From Chara braunii (Eukaryota; Streptophyta; Charophyceae; Charales; Characeae), in NCBI GenBank assembly GCA_003427395.1, contig BFEA01000023.1:1086915-1130592 (forward strand): a DNA stretch of 43,678 bases, in the 5' to 3' direction. The notes below the pieces were generated by a model. The model saw only the letters and a program-made list of their open reading frames with translations, made no database searches and had not been told where the DNA came from. Position 1 is the stretch's first letter, and the number at the start of each line of letters is the position of its first letter. This document shows positions 43,672-43,678 of the stretch, in pieces. The position numbers and the translations under genes are program-made.

Positions 43672-43678
43672 TGTGTGT
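43625..43678. repeat. (GT)n microsatellite at the window end
   Basis: An almost pure GT repeat running to the last base. Confidence 0.95.

Noticed and set aside
1-43678. A CRISPR array or prokaryotic operon
   Set aside because: The direct repeats here are LTRs, microsatellites or 120 bp tandem units with no unique-spacer pattern. Coding content is retrotransposon Gag-Pol with plant-type signals.

Overview
The window looks like retrotransposon-dominated nuclear DNA from a plant-lineage eukaryote. I see no intact cellular gene. The Ty3/gypsy Gag-Pol resembles, from memory, the very abundant elements of charophyte algae such as Chara braunii; that is a recognition, not a search result. A nuclear copy of mitochondrial nad5 and many microsatellites fit a nuclear location.

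The layout is nested. (1) An old, broken Ty3/gypsy chromovirus is present in two halves: reverse transcriptase and RNase H at 829-1947, and integrase plus a chromodomain remnant at 35869-37140. (2) Between codons of that pol gene sits a very large Ty3/gypsy LTR retrotransposon, 1948-35868, flanked by a 4-5 bp duplication (ACGT/AACGT). Its 5' LTR is about 8.7 kb and its 3' LTR at least 8.4 kb. A tRNA-Asp-type primer binding site follows the 5' LTR at 15671. The coding order is gag (15989), zinc knuckle and protease (to 19051), RT, RNase H, integrase (to 22813), then an extra 3' ORF (22980-25624) with its own CCHC knuckle. Several frameshifts and in-frame stops make it a dead copy. (3) Inside its 5' LTR, in reverse orientation, lies a second related insertion of about 5 kb (10159-15148), best read as a solo LTR. 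(4) A roughly 296 bp MITE with a TCTAT duplication interrupts the RT gene.

The most remarkable content is in the LTRs. Each LTR of the big element carries two tandem sequences related to U6 spliceosomal RNA; the second keeps an intact ACAGAGA box and the AGC triad. The nested solo LTR, from a diverged lineage, carries a separate U6 3' half. The LTRs also hold an array of eleven hairpins with a constant TAAGTT loop and covarying stems, a tandem array of about 120 bp units, and candidate introns. A retrotransposon family that keeps U6-like sequence in giant, hairpin-rich LTRs is my main candidate for something undescribed. It is reminiscent of the 5S-bearing Cassandra elements but with a different RNA.

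The right flank (37141-43678) is mostly AT-rich noncoding DNA with microsatellites, a short tandem duplication, the nad5 fragment at 40356-40703, and a repeat family also present near the left edge (302-573).
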